Positions 44,405-53,387 of a stretch of DNA of 64,000 nt are shown here, piece after piece. Position numbers and translations under genes: made by a program. The notes beneath the pieces were generated by a model. It was not told where the DNA came from. It was given only the letters and a program-made list of their open reading frames with translations, and ran no database searches. Where the stretch lies: positions 1 to 64,000 of the forward strand of contig CAJXOS010000003.1 in the NCBI GenBank assembly GCA_913057725.1, written 5' to 3'. This DNA comes from an uncultured Lewinella sp. Its GTDB lineage: Bacteria; Bacteroidota; Bacteroidia; Chitinophagales; Saprospiraceae. Positions within the stretch are counted from its first letter, which is position 1. Every line of letters starts with the position of its first letter.

Positions 44405-45289
44405 CTAACGCTTAATGAAGTTCAGCATTTGTTCGAGGCTGCGGAGAATGGTAATGTGAGATGGGGTCTCCACTTCTTGTGCGACTACCTGATAACCAGA
44501 CAAGAGAATTTGTGTATCAGGGAAAGCATCTGCTAGACGATCTACATAGTCTTGAACAGGTTCCTGAGCAAAAGTCTCCGTAATCATTGTGAAGATATAG
44601 TCCGCATTGTGGATACGGTTGGCATCTAATAAATCAGTAAGACTGATATCCTGCCCTAAATAGATGACATACTTCTTTCGCGACTTGAGCAAGTAGTGCA
44701 TGAACAGCAGTGATAATTCTTGCCGTTCGCCCTCTGGGAGGTAAAGAATGATTTTAAAATCGTCGCGCTCTCCAGTAAGTGGTGTGCTATTGATCGCGCT
44801 AATAATCTTCTGACGAATCAGATAACTGATGAAGTTCTCCTGTACCGGATTAATCGAGCCCGTAAGCCACAAAAGGCTTAGTTTATCTAGGAAAGGATAG
44901 ATAACCTCCATCATTGTCCGCTCGAAACCTATCTGCTCAATATTGGTATTAACGATACGGTCAAACTTACCTTCATCCATTTCAATCATTGAAATGGTTA
45001 GCGCATCTAGTTGAGTACCGTCTTCAAAATTGATCTCAGAGATAGCGGCAACTTTCTCGGCTAATTCCTGATTGCCCATTTTGGCAATCTTCGAAATCTT
45101 GATACCATTCTTGTTCAGCAGTGCAACATTGAGAAGCAGCTTCAGATCTTCATCTTGGTAATAGCGGATATTAGTCTTGGTCCGCTGGGGTTCCAAGATC
45201 CCGTATCGCTGTTCCCAGATACGAATGGTGTGGGCCTTTATGCCCGACAGTTTTTCCAGATCCTTGATGGAGTATACTGCCACCGCCAA
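44405..45289 (-). CDS. MerR-family regulator with B12-fold domain lacking cobalamin ligands
   Basis: A 294-residue transcription regulator. Residues 1-75 are a MerR winged helix (YSIKDLEKLSGIKAHTIRIWEQRYG). The rest matches the helical plus Rossmann-like cobalamin-binding part of CarH/LitR. The usual W-H and E-H of CarH become Trp141-Leu142 and Glu151-Asn152, and the lower-ligand His becomes Gln190 (PEGERQELSL). So it probably does not bind B12, or it senses something else. The related Bacteroidota proteins are known to lack the ligands often. It is divergent from the big T9SS gene. Confidence 0.85.
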   Translation of the reverse strand: MAVAVYSIKDLEKLSGIKAHTIRIWEQRYGILEPQRTKTNIRYYQDEDLKLLLNVALLNKNGIKISKIAKMGNQELAEKVAAISEINFEDGTQLDALTISMIEMDEGKFDRIVNTNIEQIGFERTMMEVIYPFLDKLSLLWLTGSINPVQENFISYLIRQKIISAINSTPLTGERDDFKIILYLPEGERQELSLLFMHYLLKSRKKYVIYLGQDISLTDLLDANRIHNADYIFTMITETFAQEPVQDYVDRLADAFPDTQILLSGYQVVAQEVETPSHITILRSLEQMLNFIKR

Positions 45290-45746
45290 TAAGATTTTAC
45301 TTTCTTATTATTCCAACACTCGAATATCTCCTAAAGCACTTAGTCTTAAGCGGATAACGGTGCATTTGGGACTTAACAGGCGTAAGTCCGAAATGTTTAT
45401 AGGAATTGCAGAATGATGTTATACTAAGCCTTGAATTTAGAGGATTTCCGCAAAACAGCCAAAAAAGCTGTCCCAAATAGGTTTCTTGTCTTTGTCAGCG
45501 ATTGGCTACACTATGACTTTAAAATGAGGTTTTCTGTATTTTTGGCTAATTTTAGCACGCTTTAGCAGCGGTGAAAAAATAGACTTTCATTTTCCGATTA
45601 GTCTGCCAAAATCAGCAGATCATTTTGATTGCTTTCAGCATCTTCATCGGAACCATTATCGGACGTTTATTTTGACCCTGTAGTTAACAACATGAATAAG
45701 GCAAGCAAAATTCATTAGCAACCTTCTGCCAAAAAAGAATAGCTTC
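45290..45746. other. Long divergent intergenic region
   Basis: 457 bases without a gene, between the MerR-like regulator and the CUB/FN3 gene. It contains an exact -7 box at 45537-45544. Its length leaves room for regulator sites, but I saw no clear palindrome. Confidence 0.55.
45537..45544 (+). promoter_or_regulatory. Bacteroidota -7 box TATTTTTG
   Basis: An exact TAnnTTTG match about 200 bases before the CUB/FN3 gene. No strong -33 at the usual distance. It would give a long leader. Confidence 0.35.
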
Positions 45747-48700
45747 ATGAGCTGGAAATCTACCCTTTCTTTATTTGCCACCGTCATCCTTAGTGTTTTC
45801 CAATTAAATAGCCAGACTTGTGGAGACACCTTTTTTGATTCTGGAGGACCCAATGGTAATTACAGTAACGATGAAACCCAAGAGTGGACCATCTGTCCAG
45901 ATAACCCAGGTGACCTGGTTACCCTAAACTTCGTCTTTGTGGATGTTGAGGGTTGTTGTGATGACTTGGGCGTGTATAATGGTTCAGGATTTGGTGATCC
46001 GATCAACCTTGATGTTGAAAACCCAGAAATCTTTACCTCTTCGGCGGCTGATGGTTGCCTTACCGTTACCTGGGATTCAGATTTCTCGGTTACTAATGGC
46101 GGTTGGGAGGCTATTATCAGTTGTGACCCACCACCACCATGCCCTAACCCGACAGTTCCAGCGGTAAGTGATGTAACTTCTTCGGGAGCTACTTTTTCTT
46201 GGAATCAAGTAGGTGATGTAACAGCCTGGGATGTAGAAATCGTGGTTGCTGGCACACCAGCTACAGGTTCTCCTACGATCAGTGACCTTAGCGAGACTAC
46301 CTTCACCTGGAATGAGGGCGAAAGTGGTACTGCATATGAACTATACGTCCGTGGCCAGTGTGCTGAGGATGGTTTGTTCACCAACTGGATAGGACCAGTT
46401 CAGTTTACTACTGTTCCCGGTTGTGGCGACACATTCTACGATAGTGGTGGCCCTAATGGTCAATACCAAAACGTTGAATTTCAAGTCTGGACTTTCTGTC
46501 CGGATACCCCAGGAGACCTGGTGGTACTGGATTTCACTTTTGTGGATGTGGAAGGTTGTTGTGATGATTTGATGATCTATGCAGGTACAGGGACCGATGT
46601 ACTTCTAGAAGGCGATCTTGAAGGGCCAGGTACCTTTACCTCTACGGCAGCTGATGGTTGCTTAACCGTACTTTTTGATTCAGATTTCTCAGTAACCAAT
46701 GAAGGATGGGAAGCAACGATCGACTGTATCGCTCCTCCTCCTTGTGCAGATCCGATCAACTTGGCGATCACTGAAGTGACGTCTATTTCTGCAGTTTTGA
46801 GCTGGGGACAAATCGGATTGGTTAATACTTGGGATATCGAAATCGTACCAGCCGGCACACCTCCTACTGGTACGCCTACTATAGCTGGTGTTACAGAAAA
46901 CCCATACACTTTCACCAACCTAGATAGTGGAACGGAGTACGATGTGTATCTACGCGGCCAGTGTGAGGGTGATGAGCCTTTTACTGCTTGGGTAGGTCCA
47001 GTAAACTTCACTACAGTACCAGGATGTGGCGACTCTTTCTTTGATAGTGGTGGCCCAGATGCTGGATATGATGTCAACGAATTTGAAATCTGGACCTTCT
47101 GCCCGGATAACCCAGGTGATCTGGTGAGTATAGATTTCACATTTGTTAGTGTGGATAATGATTTCTTGCAGGTTTCTAGTGGAGCGGATGGTAGCGTGTT
47201 ACTTGGTCAAGTACAAGAGCCAGTTTCCTTTACCTCTGTTTCTGAGGATGGCTGTATTTCCGTTCTTTTCGATTCTGATTTCTTCGGAAACGGTGAAGGT
47301 TGGGCTGCTGATATTACTTGTGCAGAGCCACCTGAGTGTGGTGAGCCACTTCTAGTGGACGTGTCAACTATTACTTCTTCTTCTGCGATTCTAAGTTGGA
47401 CCCAGTTAGGGCCAGTAATGGAATGGGAAATTGAAGTGGTACCAGCAGGCACTATGCCAACTGGCGTACCAACTACTACCGGAATAACAGAAAATCCATA
47501 CACCCTCACTGGACTAGAGAGTGGAACAGATTACGAATATTATGTTCGTGGCGTATGTGCAGGTGATGATGAGTTCACACCTTGGGCTGGTCCGGTCTTC
47601 TTCCGTACAGTGCCAGGATGTGGAGATTCTTTCTTCGATCCAGGTGGGCCAGATGGTGATTATGAAAACAACATCTTTGAAAGCTATACTTTCTGTCCGG
47701 ATAACCTCGGAGATGTAGTAATCATTGAGTTCAGTTTTGTAGATCTAGAACTCTGCTGTGACGTTCTGCAGGTCTTCAACGGCATTGGTACTGACGATCC
47801 GATCAATCTGGATGTAGAGGAGCCAGGTTTGTTCTTCTCTACGACTGATGACGGCTGTCTAACGGTGACCTTTGATTCTGACTTCTCCGTTACGGATCCA
47901 GGTTGGGAAGCATCTGTTTCTTGTGCCTCTTGTATTCCTGACGACGTGATCTTGTCTGAAGCAGTGAACGTAGACTTCTTCGGTGCAAGTACTGCGGAAA
48001 TTTCAGTAGATCTAGGTACTGCTACGCAATACCTTATCGAATATGATACACTTGGCTTTACGCCAGGAATGGGTACCATCATCATGGGTACGGAAGAGTT
48101 GATTACTATTGAAGGATTGGAGGAGAACACTGATTATGAGTTCTACCTCATCAATCAGTGTGATGATGGGACAGAAAGTATCCGAATTGGACCATTCACC
48201 TTCTCTACCATCTTCAGTAATGATATTGGTATCACTGGCCTGCTGGAGCCGATTGAAGATTGTGGTCTTGGCCAAGGTGAGCCGATCCGCGTGGAGATCA
48301 CCAACTTTGGTGCTAATCCACAAACGCTCTTCCCGCTTAACTTTAGCGTGAACGGAATACCCTCAGGGGTAAATCAGCCGGTTGATGGATTCTTTACCGG
48401 AATTATTAGCCGCGATAGTACAGAGGAGTTCTTATTCGACCTCAACTACGACTTTAACGAGCCTGGTGAATACGTTATTCAGCTGTGGACAGAAATGCAG
48501 AATGACAGCGACTTAAGTAATGATACCATTACGGTAGTCCTCAATCGTTTTGCGCCACCATTGTATGAGGACTTCGAAAACGGCTTGCCTGATTACTTCT
48601 CAATTGCTGGTAGTACCTTCTTTGCTCCGGCATTTGACCACGGTAATGAGACGAACGTTATGACGGCGAATCTCTTCAATGATTTCAATGAATTTATTCT

Positions 48701-49541
48701 TGATCTACCAGTCCTTGGGCCGATTGAGGAAACCGATACACTTTTCTTCGATTACCGCTATGTAGATTGGCCTGGTGGTACAGTGGCTACCACGAACCTC
48801 ACGGCTACGGATATACTTTCTGTATTGGTGTCGGTTGATTGTGGTGAGACCTTTGGAATTGCTTTCATACAGCCAGGCACGAGTCACGAGCCAAGTTCGG
48901 ATTTCCGAACGGTTGCGGTGCCGCTAGAAGATCTTGCTGGCGAAAATGTGCTCATTCGCATTTCTGGAACCTATGGTCCTTCCACTTCATTTGCTGATTA
49001 TTGGCTCGATGTGGACAACATTAATCTACCTCGCTGTAGTGAGTTTGGCGCGAATGCAGAAGTACAGGATGCGAATCCTGGAATGGATGATGGCCAAATC
49101 GTTGTAGTTCCTGAAGGTGGAGTTGGACCGTTTGAGTTCATGTGGGATACTGGAGACATGACCGATACGCTAACAAATCTAGCACCAGGTACCTATAACG
49201 TTACTGTAACCGACCGCGGAGGTTGCTCATTTGAAGGATCATATACGGTACAGGTTGTCGTTAGTACGGATGACCTAAGCGCAGTAATCGGAGATATGCA
49301 GCTCAGCCCTAACCCAACACCAAATCAAGCTATGCTTCGTGCCAACTTTGCTCAAGCAGTAGATGCACAGTTAGATGTTGTGAATGCACTTGGACAGAGC
49401 ATGTGGCGAAGCCCAGTTTATCGAAATGTGAATAGCTTGAATGAACAGATTGACTTGACCGGCGTGCCGGCCGGTATTTACTTTGTTCGAGTTCAAGCTG
49501 CTGGGCAGACTAAGACAATTCGACTGGTTAAGACTCAATAA
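45747..49541 (+). CDS. Secreted CUB-like/FN3 repeat protein with T9SS type A sorting domain
   Basis: A 1264-residue exported protein. After the signal peptide come four modules of about 200 residues. Each starts with a CUB-like unit (CGDxFxDSGGPxGxY, VEGCCDDLxVYxGxG, DGCLTVxFDSDFSVTNxGWEA) and continues with an FN3-like unit (AxLSWxQxGxVxxWDIEIVPAGT...SGTxYxxYVRGQC). A CARDB-like segment (~835-930) and a jelly-roll-like part follow, then GPFEFMWDTGDMTDTLTNLAPGTYNVTVTD, a SprB-type repeat (given here only as two motifs: TGDMTDTLTNLAPG and YNVTVTDRGGC). The end is a T9SS type A domain (LSPNPTPNQAML, GVPAGIYFVRVQ). Probably an adhesin or carbohydrate-binding surface protein. The third CUB-like unit lacks the GCCDD motif. 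Confidence 0.9.
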   Translation: MSWKSTLSLFATVILSVFQLNSQTCGDTFFDSGGPNGNYSNDETQEWTICPDNPGDLVTLNFVFVDVEGCCDDLGVYNGSGFGDPINLDVENPEIFTSSAADGCLTVTWDSDFSVTNGGWEAIISCDPPPPCPNPTVPAVSDVTSSGATFSWNQVGDVTAWDVEIVVAGTPATGSPTISDLSETTFTWNEGESGTAYELYVRGQCAEDGLFTNWIGPVQFTTVPGCGDTFYDSGGPNGQYQNVEFQVWTFCPDTPGDLVVLDFTFVDVEGCCDDLMIYAGTGTDVLLEGDLEGPGTFTSTAADGCLTVLFDSDFSVTNEGWEATIDCIAPPPCADPINLAITEVTSISAVLSWGQIGLVNTWDIEIVPAGTPPTGTPTIAGVTENPYTFTNLDSGTEYDVYLRGQCEGDEPFTAWVGPVNFTTVPGCGDSFFDSGGPDAGYDVNEFEIWTFCPDNPGDLVSIDFTFVSVDNDFLQVSSGADGSVLLGQVQEPVSFTSVSEDGCISVLFDSDFFGNGEGWAADITCAEPPECGEPLLVDVSTITSSSAILSWTQLGPVMEWEIEVVPAGTMPTGVPTTTGITENPYTLTGLESGTDYEYYVRGVCAGDDEFTPWAGPVFFRTVPGCGDSFFDPGGPDGDYENNIFESYTFCPDNLGDVVIIEFSFVDLELCCDVLQVFNGIGTDDPINLDVEEPGLFFSTTDDGCLTVTFDSDFSVTDPGWEASVSCASCIPDDVILSEAVNVDFFGASTAEISVDLGTATQYLIEYDTLGFTPGMGTIIMGTEELITIEGLEENTDYEFYLINQCDDGTESIRIGPFTFSTIFSNDIGITGLLEPIEDCGLGQGEPIRVEITNFGANPQTLFPLNFSVNGIPSGVNQPVDGFFTGIISRDSTEEFLFDLNYDFNEPGEYVIQLWTEMQNDSDLSNDTITVVLNRFAPPLYEDFENGLPDYFSIAGSTFFAPAFDHGNETNVMTANLFNDFNEFILDLPVLGPIEETDTLFFDYRYVDWPGGTVATTNLTATDILSVLVSVDCGETFGIAFIQPGTSHEPSSDFRTVAVPLEDLAGENVLIRISGTYGPSTSFADYWLDVDNINLPRCSEFGANAEVQDANPGMDDGQIVVVPEGGVGPFEFMWDTGDMTDTLTNLAPGTYNVTVTDRGGCSFEGSYTVQVVVSTDDLSAVIGDMQLSPNPTPNQAMLRANFAQAVDAQLDVVNALGQSMWRSPVYRNVNSLNEQIDLTGVPAGIYFVRVQAAGQTKTIRLVKTQ
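45819..48220 (+). repeat. Four tandem ~600-bp coding repeats
   Basis: Repeat units begin at about 45819, 46422, 47025 and 47619 (spacings of 603, 603 and 594 bases), each starting with the Cys-Gly-Asp codon triplet. Units 1 and 2 are closest in encoded sequence. Such in-frame repeats can change in number by recombination. Confidence 0.85.
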
Positions 49542-49570
49542 CGCTAGCCAGCCGGAAGATAAATAAGGGG

Positions 49571-49612
49571 AAATGTCGTCGTAGTTGGTGCTGCGACGGC
49601 ATTTTTCTTTTT
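49571..49612 (+). terminator. Terminator after the CUB/FN3 gene
   Basis: A 14-bp stem (aaatgtcgtcgtag with ctgcgacggcattt, two wobbles) and 6-base loop, followed by ttcttttt. Confidence 0.85.
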
Positions 49613-49729
49613 GGTCTGGTTCTATGAATTTGACTGCGCAGAGACTACTGCTCGCATACTTAGACCATAGATCTGACAACTATTTTCGTATTGTTGCCAT
49701 TATAAGAGTTAAATCTATCCAATACTTGC

Positions 49730-50890
49730 ATGAAGATAGGTATCGTATGCTATCCGACTTATGGGGGAAGTGGTGTTTTGGCCACTGAGCTTGGCCTTGG
49801 CCTGGCTGGACGCGGACATGAAATACACTTTATCACTTACCGACCACCTGCACGCTTAGTTCATTTTCATGAAAACGTGTACTACCATGAGGTAGGTACC
49901 GAAGATTATCCACTCTTCGAGTACACACCTTACGACACAGCATTAGCTAGTAAATTGGTAGATGTAGTGAAATATGAGAACCTGGATCTACTCCATGTTC
50001 ACTATGCCATTCCACACGCAGCGGTGGCCTATATGGCAAAAAAAATACTGCTGACAGAAGGCCGCTACGTGCCAGTAGTGACAACCCTACACGGTACAGA
50101 TATTACCCTGGTGGGGAATAACAAGGCATTCCGACCTGTTGTGGCGTTTTCAATTAATAAGTCAGATGGAGTCACGGCTGTTTCAGAGAGCCTGAGGCAG
50201 CAGACCTTTGATTCTTTTGACATCACGCGAGACATAGAAGTCATTCACAACTTTATTGACTTCAAGCGTTTCCGTCGCGTGAATAAGGATCACTTCCGAA
50301 AGGCCATTGCCCCAGACGGGGAAAAAATACTTGTTCACACGAGTAATTTCCGAAAGGTTAAGCGAGTAGAGGATGTGATTCGGGTTTTCCAGAAGGTGCA
50401 GGAGGTTATGCCTAGTAAGCTGCTCCTTATTGGAGATGGACCAGAGCGCCGTAACATGGAAACCCTGTGCCGTAAGCTCAAGCTATGTGATGAGATTCGC
50501 TTCTTGGGTAAGCAAGATGCGATCGAGGAGTTACTCTCATTAACAGATCTCTTCTTAATGCCTTCGGCCAGTGAGAGTTTTGGTCTGGCAGCTCTTGAAG
50601 CCATGGCTTGTGAGGTGCCGGTAGTTTCTTCTAATGTAGGTGGCTTGCCAGAAGTAAATATCCACGGTAAGACGGGATACCTGGCTGATGTTGGTGACGT
50701 TGACGCTATGGCGAAATACGCCATCAGCATTTTGAAAGATGAGGAGACCTTGAAGCAGTTTCGAACAAACGCTTTGGAGCAAGCTCGCCGCTTTGACCTC
50801 GACATCATTTTGCCGCAATATGAGTCTTACTACGAGGAAGTGCTGCGTACGGCAGTATATCCAGTGGATAGTGAAATAGAAAAAACCTGA
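49730..50890 (+). CDS. bshA: N-acetyl-alpha-D-glucosaminyl L-malate synthase
   Basis: GT4 glycosyltransferase that makes GlcNAc-malate, the first step of bacillithiol synthesis. The 386 residues open with MKIGIVCYPTYGGSGVLATE and keep the family text FHENVYYHEVGTEDYPLFEYTPYDTALASK (parts HEVGTEDYPLFEY and PYDTALASK). They also have the GT4 nucleotide site VVTTLHGTDITLVG and the donor motif SASESFGLAALEAMACEVPVV. The product points to bacillithiol as the cell's thiol. The other bsh genes are not in the window. The leader has no strong promoter match. Confidence 0.93.
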   Translation: MKIGIVCYPTYGGSGVLATELGLGLAGRGHEIHFITYRPPARLVHFHENVYYHEVGTEDYPLFEYTPYDTALASKLVDVVKYENLDLLHVHYAIPHAAVAYMAKKILLTEGRYVPVVTTLHGTDITLVGNNKAFRPVVAFSINKSDGVTAVSESLRQQTFDSFDITRDIEVIHNFIDFKRFRRVNKDHFRKAIAPDGEKILVHTSNFRKVKRVEDVIRVFQKVQEVMPSKLLLIGDGPERRNMETLCRKLKLCDEIRFLGKQDAIEELLSLTDLFLMPSASESFGLAALEAMACEVPVVSSNVGGLPEVNIHGKTGYLADVGDVDAMAKYAISILKDEETLKQFRTNALEQARRFDLDIILPQYESYYEEVLRTAVYPVDSEIEKT

Positions 50891-50909
50891 TCCGGTCTCC
50901 CGAATCAGG
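50880..50909 (-). terminator. Terminator of the 88-residue gene (overlaps bshA end)
   Basis: A 10-bp stem with one mismatch (cctgatccgg/ccgaatcagg) and loop tctc. On the minus strand it is followed by a T run. It begins within the last codons of bshA. Confidence 0.65.
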
Positions 50910-50962
50910 CCACGACAATAATACTACACTATCTGATTTATTACTAACTCGTTGGTACGTCC

Positions 50963-51229
50963 TTAGAATAATCCCACTATAGCTAGGAAAAGAGCGGCAC
51001 TGACGCCGGTGATGGCAATCAATAGAAGACCCATGGTCATCTCTCCCCGCTTCACTTCACGCTCCAATTGATTTTGGAAGCGCTGAGCCACGATGGGCGA
51101 AACTGGCTCCAGGATTTCCCCGCTGCGTTTAGCTAGCGGTAGGCCCACTTTAGTAAGACCGGAATTACCTTTTCTTTGTAGGCGACGGTTCTGATTTATC
51201 ATCAGACTAGCAGACATCATGAAGCTCAT
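50963..51229 (-). CDS. Small membrane protein, 88 residues
   Basis: An unrecognised small protein. A basic N-terminal part (NQNRRLQRKGNSGLTK) is followed by a helical stretch with LEREVKRGEMTM and a single C-terminal TM helix (GLLLIAITGVSAALFLAIVGLF). This tail-anchored layout would leave the basic part in the cytoplasm. A 7-of-8 -7 box lies about 50 bases upstream and a terminator lies downstream, so an independent gene is likely. Function is unknown. Confidence 0.68.
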   Translation of the reverse strand: MSFMMSASLMINQNRRLQRKGNSGLTKVGLPLAKRSGEILEPVSPIVAQRFQNQLEREVKRGEMTMGLLLIAITGVSAALFLAIVGLF

Positions 51230-51463
51230 TGTTTCAGATTATGGGTTATGGAATATAGGCTGTTGCCTCGTTACAATTCAAAGGTGTGGAAATAGGGCGC
51301 AGAATGCCTCTTATTTCGGCTAGCGAACGGAAAATATCGACGAAAGAAAATAGAAGAAAAAGTAGAATTCCTATTGAAGTTTGTTTGTAAGTGTTTGATA
51401 TTCAGCTAATTGAAAGTGATTTCAATTGCAGTGTTAAGTGTTGAAACTCAAGCGGATAGTCTT

Positions 51464-52420
51464 TTAGGGGGCCAGAAAGTGCAATGCAAGTGGCACAATC
51501 GTTATCTGAGAAGGACTCTCTCCGAGGAATTCACCATCCGCCTCAATGAGTAATTCTTGCCCGGGCAATGGTTCAATTTCAATGCTTGTCGTATGTGTTA
51601 GGTGGGCTTTATGATAACTGGCAATTCGTCCTTTGTAAAAACGAAAGGAATTAAGCAAAACAGCTAGTCGGCTTATCTTTCCTACATAGGTGAGCGCCAT
51701 GTTATCACCATTCGCTTCTGCGTGTGGTACTAACTGCATTCCTCCACCAGAGTACTTACCGATTCCTAAATTGATGGTGTAGAAAGGACTATCTACTTCT
51801 TGCTGATTGAACTTGAGTAATCCTCTCTGTGGTTGATATTGAAATAAGCAACGGAAGGTAGCCCAGAAGTAAAATAACTTAGCTGGCAAAAGGCTGGTCT
51901 TTCCCTCCAGAAAACGCACTACGAATGCATCATAGGCTAAACCGGCTACATTTAGGAAAAACCGCTTAGCCACTTTCTTTTCTGAAGTGTGATATTGTAT
52001 GAGACCTAAATTTTGACGCTGTACCTGTGCATTGCGAAAGTAATGGGTCCAGTCCTTCCAAGCGCTGGGGATGTTATGGGTTTTTACCCAGTCATTACCC
52101 GTTCCAACAGGAAGTAAGGCGAAGATCAACTCACTGGAGGGCACCTCTTTTTGAGCCATGATACCATTGACTACCTGATGTGCCATACCGTCGCCGCCGA
52201 CAGCTAGAATATGCCGCAAACCGCTTTGTACACCCATTGCTACGATTTGGGTTGCATCACCGGGGGCACTACTGATATACACTTCCATATTTGGTATGAC
52301 AGTTGCTAAGCGCTCCTGCCATACCGGCCACTCTTTCACCAAACGGCCATTGGCAGATTGAGGGTTGACGATAACGAGCCAGGTGGCCTCTAGATGTGAT
52401 CTTTCAGTATTTTGTATCAT
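51464..52420 (-). CDS. Diacylglycerol kinase-like lipid kinase
   Basis: A 318-residue DAGK-catalytic-domain protein. It has VIVNPQSANGR at the N-terminus, HILAVGGDGMAHQVVNGIM (the GGDG nucleotide loop), FALLPVGTGNDWVKT, and the C-terminal GELLIEADGEFLGESP motif given here as LIEADGEFLG. It phosphorylates a membrane lipid; the exact one (diacylglycerol, sphingoid base, other) is not shown. I start at 52420; the frame to 52552 adds 44 residues that overlap the divergent ABC gene and have no family match. Confidence 0.9.
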   Translation of the reverse strand: MIQNTERSHLEATWLVIVNPQSANGRLVKEWPVWQERLATVIPNMEVYISSAPGDATQIVAMGVQSGLRHILAVGGDGMAHQVVNGIMAQKEVPSSELIFALLPVGTGNDWVKTHNIPSAWKDWTHYFRNAQVQRQNLGLIQYHTSEKKVAKRFFLNVAGLAYDAFVVRFLEGKTSLLPAKLFYFWATFRCLFQYQPQRGLLKFNQQEVDSPFYTINLGIGKYSGGGMQLVPHAEANGDNMALTYVGKISRLAVLLNSFRFYKGRIASYHKAHLTHTTSIEIEPLPGQELLIEADGEFLGESPSQITIVPLALHFLAP

Positions 52421-52465
52421 TGTGGCGGCATCCAAGTCAAAGCAATATCTATATTCCTTCGAGCA

Positions 52466-53383
52466 GTGGCAAATATTCTGGAAATAAAAGAGGTGAGTAA
52501 ACGCTACGGTAGTAAAGTGGCCGTTGATGCAGTCTCGCTTGAAATTCCACAAGGGCGCATTTTTGGTCTCTTAGGACCGAATGGGGCTGGTAAGACTTCT
52601 CTCATACGGATGATTACCACAATAACTCGTCCAGATGAAGGGACCATTTTATTGAATGGCGAACCTTTGCATGCTAATCATCCTCGCCAAATTGGGTATC
52701 TACCAGAAGAACGAGGCCTCTACAAGAAAATGAAGGTAGGTGAGCATCTTATTTACTTAGGCCAGCTGAAAGGCCTTAGTAAGAAAGGTGCAGAAGACGC
52801 AGCTCGTCACTGGTTGGAAAAGCTAGACCTGATGGATCGTTGGGATCAGGCAGTGGAGACCCTGTCAAAAGGGCTACAACAGCAGGTGCAGTTTGTGGCT
52901 ACTGTTATTCATGAACCTAGCCTACTCATCCTGGATGAGCCGTTCTCAGGTTTAGACCCAGTGAACACGAATCGATTGAAGGCAGAGATTAGACAACTGC
53001 ACGAAGCGGGGACCAGTATTATCTTTTCTACCCACCGGATGGAACAGGTAGAAGAGATATGTGAGCACATTGCATTGATCAATGCTGGTCAGAATGTTTT
53101 AAATGGGCGAGTGAGTGAAATCAGAGAACAGTACAAAGAGAACCACTTTCAACTCAGTTACGAAGGAGAACTGCCGAGTAACTTTACGGAAAATTTTACA
53201 GTAGTAAGTCAGCAAAATCAGGAGGTCACTATAGCAGTGCCAGAACAACTTACAGGCAATCAACTGCTCCGTACACTGCTCAATAAGGGCGTACAGATCA
53301 GGGCATTCAATGAGGTACTGCCAAGCTTGAACGAGATATTTATTAGGATTGTCGGCGAGGCAAAACCAGTACAAACTGATTAA
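52466..53383 (+). CDS. ABC transporter ATP-binding protein (NatA-like)
   Basis: A 305-residue ATPase. Walker A is GPNGAGKTS, the signature is LSKGLQQQVQ, Walker B is LLILDEPFSGLD, and the His switch is in IIFSTHRMEQVEE. The C-terminal ~90 residues form an extra DUF4162-like domain typical for drug or Na+ exporters. The start is GTG 52466 (VANILEIKEVSKRYG); the longer frame overlaps the kinase start. The permease gene begins 4 bases after its stop. Confidence 0.92.
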   Translation: MANILEIKEVSKRYGSKVAVDAVSLEIPQGRIFGLLGPNGAGKTSLIRMITTITRPDEGTILLNGEPLHANHPRQIGYLPEERGLYKKMKVGEHLIYLGQLKGLSKKGAEDAARHWLEKLDLMDRWDQAVETLSKGLQQQVQFVATVIHEPSLLILDEPFSGLDPVNTNRLKAEIRQLHEAGTSIIFSTHRMEQVEEICEHIALINAGQNVLNGRVSEIREQYKENHFQLSYEGELPSNFTENFTVVSQQNQEVTIAVPEQLTGNQLLRTLLNKGVQIRAFNEVLPSLNEIFIRIVGEAKPVQTD

Positions 53384-53387
53384 GACC

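Noticed and set aside
46577-47140. 187-residue minus-strand frame opposite the CUB/FN3 repeats
   Set aside because: Pro/Ser-rich antisense shadow that recurs in each repeat unit (also at 47207-47509 and 47684-48130); explained by the repeats on the coding strand.
45819-48220. Repeats considered as a CRISPR array
   Set aside because: Units are about 600 bases, coding and in frame, without short direct repeats and spacers.
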